A stretch of DNA of 64,000 nt from NCBI RefSeq assembly GCF_039889165.1, contig NZ_JAYMYY010000002.1:310001-374000 (forward strand). The letters run 5' to 3'. Shown here one piece after another: positions 60,925 to 64,000 of the stretch (positions within the stretch are counted from its first letter, which is position 1; each line of letters begins with the position of its first letter). A model generated the notes under the pieces. The model did not search any database. It was not told the DNA's origin and saw only the letters and a program-made list of their open reading frames with translations. This DNA comes from Pseudocitrobacter cyperus (GTDB taxonomy: Bacteria; Pseudomonadota; Gammaproteobacteria; Enterobacterales; Enterobacteriaceae). The translations under genes and the position numbers were made by a program.

Positions 60925-62115
60925 TTATTTGCTGTTGACGGATGAGACCAGGTTCGCCAGGTACTTGTCAGTAATGCGCTGGCGTAAGGTCAGATTTTCG
61001 AGAGGTGGCACTGGCGTGTAGTCGTAGTCAATGAACAGCTTGCCCGCTTTTAGCGTATCGGCGTCATTGGCTTCTTCATCAAACCAGCAACTGGCATCGA
61101 TGATGTAACCACCGCTTTTCAGTTCGCGGAATTTGGCGTTGATGCCATCAATAATGTCGCGAATCAGAACGGCGGTTACCGGCTTATCCACCGCCCACAT
61201 ATGACCTTCCGCCATCGTGTCAGCGATAATTTGCGCAGTACGGGTATAGTTTTCGAACTGGAACAGCAGGTCATCAGAGCAGTTGCGGTTGCCCCAGAAG
61301 CGGAAACCATCGGCACGGATAAGCGTCGTGATCCCGGCTTCGTTTAGCAGGTCTGCATCGGTACCGGACTCCTGCAGATCCCAGAAGACGGATGCGCTCA
61401 CGCCGGTGACGCCATTAACACCCACATTGGACAGCGTTTTGTGCCAGCCGGTGTCGTTGTCAATTTTGGCGCGCAGACCCAGCGCAATGGCTGTTGCATA
61501 ACAAGGGGTTGTCGCATTCGCCGTCGTATCCCAGCCAAGAAAATCAGGCCAGATAATCATCAGTTCACGCGCACTGAAGTTTTCGCGATACGCGATGGCA
61601 TCGGAAATGGTCTTACAGCCCCATGCGCTGACATAGGCGAAAGCACGCAGTTTCTGTGCAACAGAAACCAGCGCAGTCGCGACCTCCTGGCTATCAAGCC
61701 CTGGAACGCCAAGAATACGGGGCTTAACGCCGACCACAGCCTGGGCCGTTAACAGCGCTTTCAGACCGGTATACTGACCATTTTCATCGGTTGTGCCGAT
61801 GATATTCGAGATGGTTTGCGCCTGAGCCGCTTCTTCATCTTCACCGGCGCCCTCTTCGACGCGGACAACGACAACAACCGGCTTAGACTGGTTGGCGATA
61901 GCCTCCAGGGATTTCGCCAGGGTGCCCTTAGTGCCGGCTTTGGCTATCGCGCTTTGTGGGTTGGTAATCAGAACCGGCTTATTGAGCGGGAACATGTCGA
62001 CATCGGCATCGCTGGCGGTACAAACCATACCGACCACAGCCGTTGATACTGTTGAAATGGTGCGGGTGCCGTCATTAATTTCGACAATCTGCACGCCATG
62101 ATGGTAATCACTCAT
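60925..62115 (-). CDS. FI: P2 gpFI-like contractile tail sheath protein
   Basis: This is a 396-residue sheath protein (MSDYHHGVQIVEINDGTRTI start; the C-terminal handshake region ends LANLVSSVNSK). Full length. Upstream lies the invertase rather than the tail-fibre assembly gene, showing that the inversion module was inserted here. Confidence 0.96.
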   Translation of the reverse strand: MSDYHHGVQIVEINDGTRTISTVSTAVVGMVCTASDADVDMFPLNKPVLITNPQSAIAKAGTKGTLAKSLEAIANQSKPVVVVVRVEEGAGEDEEAAQAQTISNIIGTTDENGQYTGLKALLTAQAVVGVKPRILGVPGLDSQEVATALVSVAQKLRAFAYVSAWGCKTISDAIAYRENFSARELMIIWPDFLGWDTTANATTPCYATAIALGLRAKIDNDTGWHKTLSNVGVNGVTGVSASVFWDLQESGTDADLLNEAGITTLIRADGFRFWGNRNCSDDLLFQFENYTRTAQIIADTMAEGHMWAVDKPVTAVLIRDIIDGINAKFRELKSGGYIIDASCWFDEEANDADTLKAGKLFIDYDYTPVPPLENLTLRQRITDKYLANLVSSVNSK

Positions 62116-62176
62116 CCGTTTAACTCCGTTGGTTGGGGTGAGTGATATTGTCGGACGTGCGCCGCAACGAGGCTAT

Positions 62177-62758
62177 TTATGCCCGTTTTGTTACGGATGA
62201 GACAACAAGCGAATGCGCCGGATAGCGCTTATAGAGCGTTTTTTCAGAGATATCATAAATGCGAGCCAGTTCCGCGCGACGATGCCCTTTCTCAAGCAGC
62301 CGGCCGATTTGCAGCCATTGTTCCGGGGTCAGTTTTGGTCGGCGCCCGCCTATTCGCCCCTGAGCGCGGGCTGCGGCAAGCCCCGCCCGAGTGCGTTCGA
62401 CAATCAACTCGCGCTCCATCTCAGCAAGCGCCCCCATAACATGAAAGAAAAAACGTCCCATGGCGGTACTGGTATCAATCGAGTCGGTCAGGCTTTTAAA
62501 GTGTATGCCCTGGCTTTTTAACTCCTCGATAAGCAACACCAGGTTGCGCATAGATCGCCCGAGCCTGTCCAGCTTCCAGACCACAAGCGTATCACCCGCT
62601 TTCATCGACCTCAGGGCCTTTCTTAAACCGGGGCGCTGCGCTTTTGTCCCGCTGATTTTATCCTCAAAAATCTGCTCACATCCTGCGCACAACAGCGCGC
62701 TGCGCTGTAAATCTGTGTTTTGTTCATTTGTTGACACTCTTACATAGCCGATGAGCAC
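62177..62758 (-). CDS. Gin/Hin-type serine DNA invertase
   Basis: This is a 193-residue small serine recombinase. Catalytic Ser9 is in GYVRVSTNEQNTDLQ. Arg and other active-site residues are in WKLDRLGRSMRNLV. The long E helix ends ELIVERTRAGLAAARAQGR. The C-terminal helix-turn-helix is in RRAELARIYDISEKTLYKRY. A crossover-like site lies 56 bases upstream of its start. It should invert the adjacent tail-fibre segment with Fis help in known systems. Normal length, active site intact. Confidence 0.95.
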   Translation of the reverse strand: MLIGYVRVSTNEQNTDLQRSALLCAGCEQIFEDKISGTKAQRPGLRKALRSMKAGDTLVVWKLDRLGRSMRNLVLLIEELKSQGIHFKSLTDSIDTSTAMGRFFFHVMGALAEMERELIVERTRAGLAAARAQGRIGGRRPKLTPEQWLQIGRLLEKGHRRAELARIYDISEKTLYKRYPAHSLVVSSVTKRA

Positions 62759-62813
62759 GTGATCTCCTTCAGGTTTAAAAATACGTCAGGGCAGTAAACC
62801 AGATGGAGAGTTT

Positions 62814-62839
62814 GTCGTAAAAACCTTGGTTTGGGGGAG
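62814..62839. other. Gix/hix-like recombination site at the left end of the invertible segment
   Basis: The centre AAAAACCTTGGTTT (62819-62832) is the reverse complement of the AAACCAAGGTTTTT core shared by hix, gix and cix sites, with TT/AA central bases at 62826-62827. It is located where the silent tail-fibre frame begins, next to the invertase gene. The partner site would be beyond 64000. Confidence 0.75.
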
Positions 62840-63220
62840 GCTGCCAAACGGAGCGTCGGTGCTGGCGCTAATCAAATCCCCGATATGTCCTTTTTCACAT
62901 CAGCAAAGGGAGATAACGGATACTTTTCCTTACCGGATGGCACTATCGTGCAGTATGGAAGAGCCACAACCATCAGAAATAATGAAATTGGCGTGGTAAC
63001 TTTGCCATTTTCGTTTCCTGCAAGGTTGTCTCAAGTAGTGATAACCCACGACGATGCTTCAACAACAGGCGCGATTGCTTTTGGTGCTGCCACACCGAAA
63101 ACCGTTTCGACGTTTCAGGTTGTTGTGCAGAAGCTAAATTTTAATACCTCCACTGGGACTGTCACCTTACGAACCGATGTTTCACCGTGCTACGTCCGTT
63201 ATATCGCAATCGGGAGCTAA
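62826..63220 (+). CDS. Silent C-terminal tail-fibre cassette
   Basis: A plus-strand frame runs from the crossover site (NLGLGEAAKRSVGAGANQIP) to a stop at 63220, about 130 residues. The text LGLGEAAKR and GANQIPDMSFFTS is typical of phage tail-fibre distal parts. The C-terminal ~90 residues (GTIVQYGRATTIRNNEIGV ... CYVRYIAIGS) form a receptor-binding-type tip. No start codon with a ribosome binding site and no N-terminal fibre part precede it: upstream in frame is a TAA at 62795. It is expected to be expressed only after inversion joins it to the constant fibre part beyond the right edge. Confidence 0.85.
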
Positions 63221-63224
63221 TTTT

Positions 63225-63449
63225 ATGCAAAACAAATATAGCCCATCTATGAATACATTCTTCCTGGCTGAGTTTATGCGCCGTTATGAACAAGCTGGCA
63301 CATTGCCTGGTGATGCAATAGAGATACCAGATGAGGTATTTAACGAATACGTGGGGGAACCACCAGACGGAATGATGAGGGTTGCGGGTAGTTATGGTCT
63401 ACCCGCATGGGCTGAGATTATTTACGGCCCGGAGACATCGGCCAGTTAG
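63225..63449 (+). CDS. Truncated tail-fibre assembly protein (silent cassette)
   Basis: These 74 residues match the N-terminal part of Tfa-like chaperones (NTFFLAEFMRRYEQAGTLPG, EIPDEVFNEYVGEPPDGMMR). The usual protein is about 180-200 residues, so the C-terminal chaperone half is missing. The end (63418-63449) overlaps the 3' end of the expressed assembly gene on the other strand. It pairs with the silent fibre cassette and may be non-functional. Confidence 0.75.
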   Translation: MQNKYSPSMNTFFLAEFMRRYEQAGTLPGDAIEIPDEVFNEYVGEPPDGMMRVAGSYGLPAWAEIIYGPETSAS

Positions 63450-64000
63450 TCCCCGGAGCTGTAGATGTGTCAACAGCTTGCAGCCGCTTAATATAAGTCA
63501 GCCACTCGATAAGGCTGACTTTATCTTCATCACTGATAATCCCTAACTGTAGTTCTGTCTGCCAGAGACTGATCGTTGCCTTCGCCTCAAGCAGTAGCGC
63601 CGCTTTCTGTTGCTCCGCCGCTTCCACGTCCGCAGCGTGCTGCGCTTCCGTATCCGTCACCCACTCGCTACCATTCCAGGTATCGTAAGGCGTGACGGGT
63701 GCCAGCGTGGTGGCGTCCGCCGGGTAATCTCCTGGTACATTGACGGCAACCGCTTCACCTGTATTAGTGCTGTAAACAATTTCGCCACGGTGATCGGCGA
63801 CGTATTCCCAGGCGGTAAAATTTTCAGTCCGGCAAATGGCGTAACCTTCTTTGCTTTCGGCAGGCGCGTCAGTGCATGAATTCGCAGGAATGCCCACACC
63901 AACGGGTAAGTATTCAACCGTAGAAGAAAGATATTCGCGCGTCTCACAATCATAATTGTAAACAGTAATATCACCTGCTTTTGTGGCAGTACCTTTATTA
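63418..64000 (-). CDS. Tail-fibre assembly protein (5' end beyond window)
   Basis: The minus-strand frame is open through the right edge (ITVYNYDCETREYLSSTVEY near the edge) and ends ...NWPMSPGRK at 63418. The C-terminal half has the family landmarks YDTWNGSEWVTD, a helical E/A/K-rich segment, LWQTELQLGIISDEDKVSLI and IKRLQAVDTS. It should be co-expressed with the fibre gene lying to its right. An internal ATG at 63897 is not the true start, because similarity-like sequence continues upstream. Confidence 0.88.
   Translation of the reverse strand, partial: NKGTATKAGDITVYNYDCETREYLSSTVEYLPVGVGIPANSCTDAPAESKEGYAICRTENFTAWEYVADHRGEIVYSTNTGEAVAVNVPGDYPADATTLAPVTPYDTWNGSEWVTDTEAQHAADVEAAEQQKAALLLEAKATISLWQTELQLGIISDEDKVSLIEWLTYIKRLQAVDTSTAPGTNWPMSPGRK

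Larger units (their letters stand above)
55874..64000. mobile_element. P2-like prophage, late-gene end (continues past the right edge)
   Basis: Gene order on the minus strand, from right to left, is tail-fibre assembly, invertase, FI, FII, E/E', T, U, D, ogr. This is the P2 tail operon order with a Gin-type inversion module inserted before FI. All tail genes seen are full length, so this part looks functional. Capsid, replication, integrase and repressor genes lie outside the window. Confidence 0.93.

Overview
The window is a stretch of enterobacterial chromosome that ends in a prophage. Gene content, order and protein similarity place it in the Escherichia/Salmonella/Citrobacter/Enterobacter group of Enterobacteriaceae. 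The backbone is the familiar ftsP-plsC-parC ... qseBC-mdaB-ygiN-parE-yqiA-cpdA-yqiB-nudF / tolC-ygiBC ... zupT ... ribB-ubiK-glgS-hldE-glnE-ygiF / ygiM-cca-uppP-folB / plsY-tsaD / rpsU-dnaG-rpoD-mug order. The sequence alone does not settle the genus. Several accessory cassettes (the TRAP operon, assT-dsbL-dsbI, an AraC-GyrI fusion) separate it from E. coli K-12.

Layout. 1-1713: minus-strand membrane protein with an ankyrin-like soluble part, running off the left edge, plus a small upstream membrane protein. 1961-9431: a sugar-acid operon, with a UxuR-like GntR regulator, UxuR-type operators and a CRP-like site, three dehydrogenases and a complete TRAP transporter. 9473-15239: ftsP, plsC, parC and an AraC-GyrI regulator, all minus strand. 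15313-18888: ygiW divergent from qseBC, then mdaB and ygiN. 18947-19120: a degraded fragment resembling the C-terminus of a GH88 hydrolase. 19138-23537: the parE-to-nudF minus-strand cluster. 23738-27161: tolC, ygiB, ygiC. 27684-30851: aryl-sulfotransferase AssT with its dedicated disulfide pair DsbL/DsbI. 31008-32764: ygiD and zupT, the latter behind a Fur-like box. 33082-37963: chaperone-usher fimbrial operon (ygiL-yqiGHI type) whose usher is frameshifted in a C tract near its 3' end. 38044-55672: ribB with its FMN riboswitch and then housekeeping genes to rpoD and mug. 55798-55873: tRNA-Ile (CAU, ileX).

From about 55874 to the right edge lies the late-gene end of a P2-like prophage, abutting the tRNA: ogr, D, U, T, E/E' (with a visible -1 programmed frameshift), FII, FI, a Gin/Hin-type serine invertase, and one end of an invertible tail-fibre segment. 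That segment carries a silent tail-fibre C-terminal cassette and a truncated assembly gene on the plus strand, next to the expressed assembly gene on the minus strand. The tail-fibre constant region and the second crossover site lie beyond the window.

The strongest leads are the invertible tail-fibre cassette with its recognisable crossover site, the sugar-acid TRAP operon with no dehydratase of its own, the C-tract frameshift in the usher gene, the ankyrin-like membrane locus at the left edge, and the Fur-like box overlapping the zupT start region. I saw no CRISPR array and no insertion sequence. No complete defence system was recognised.
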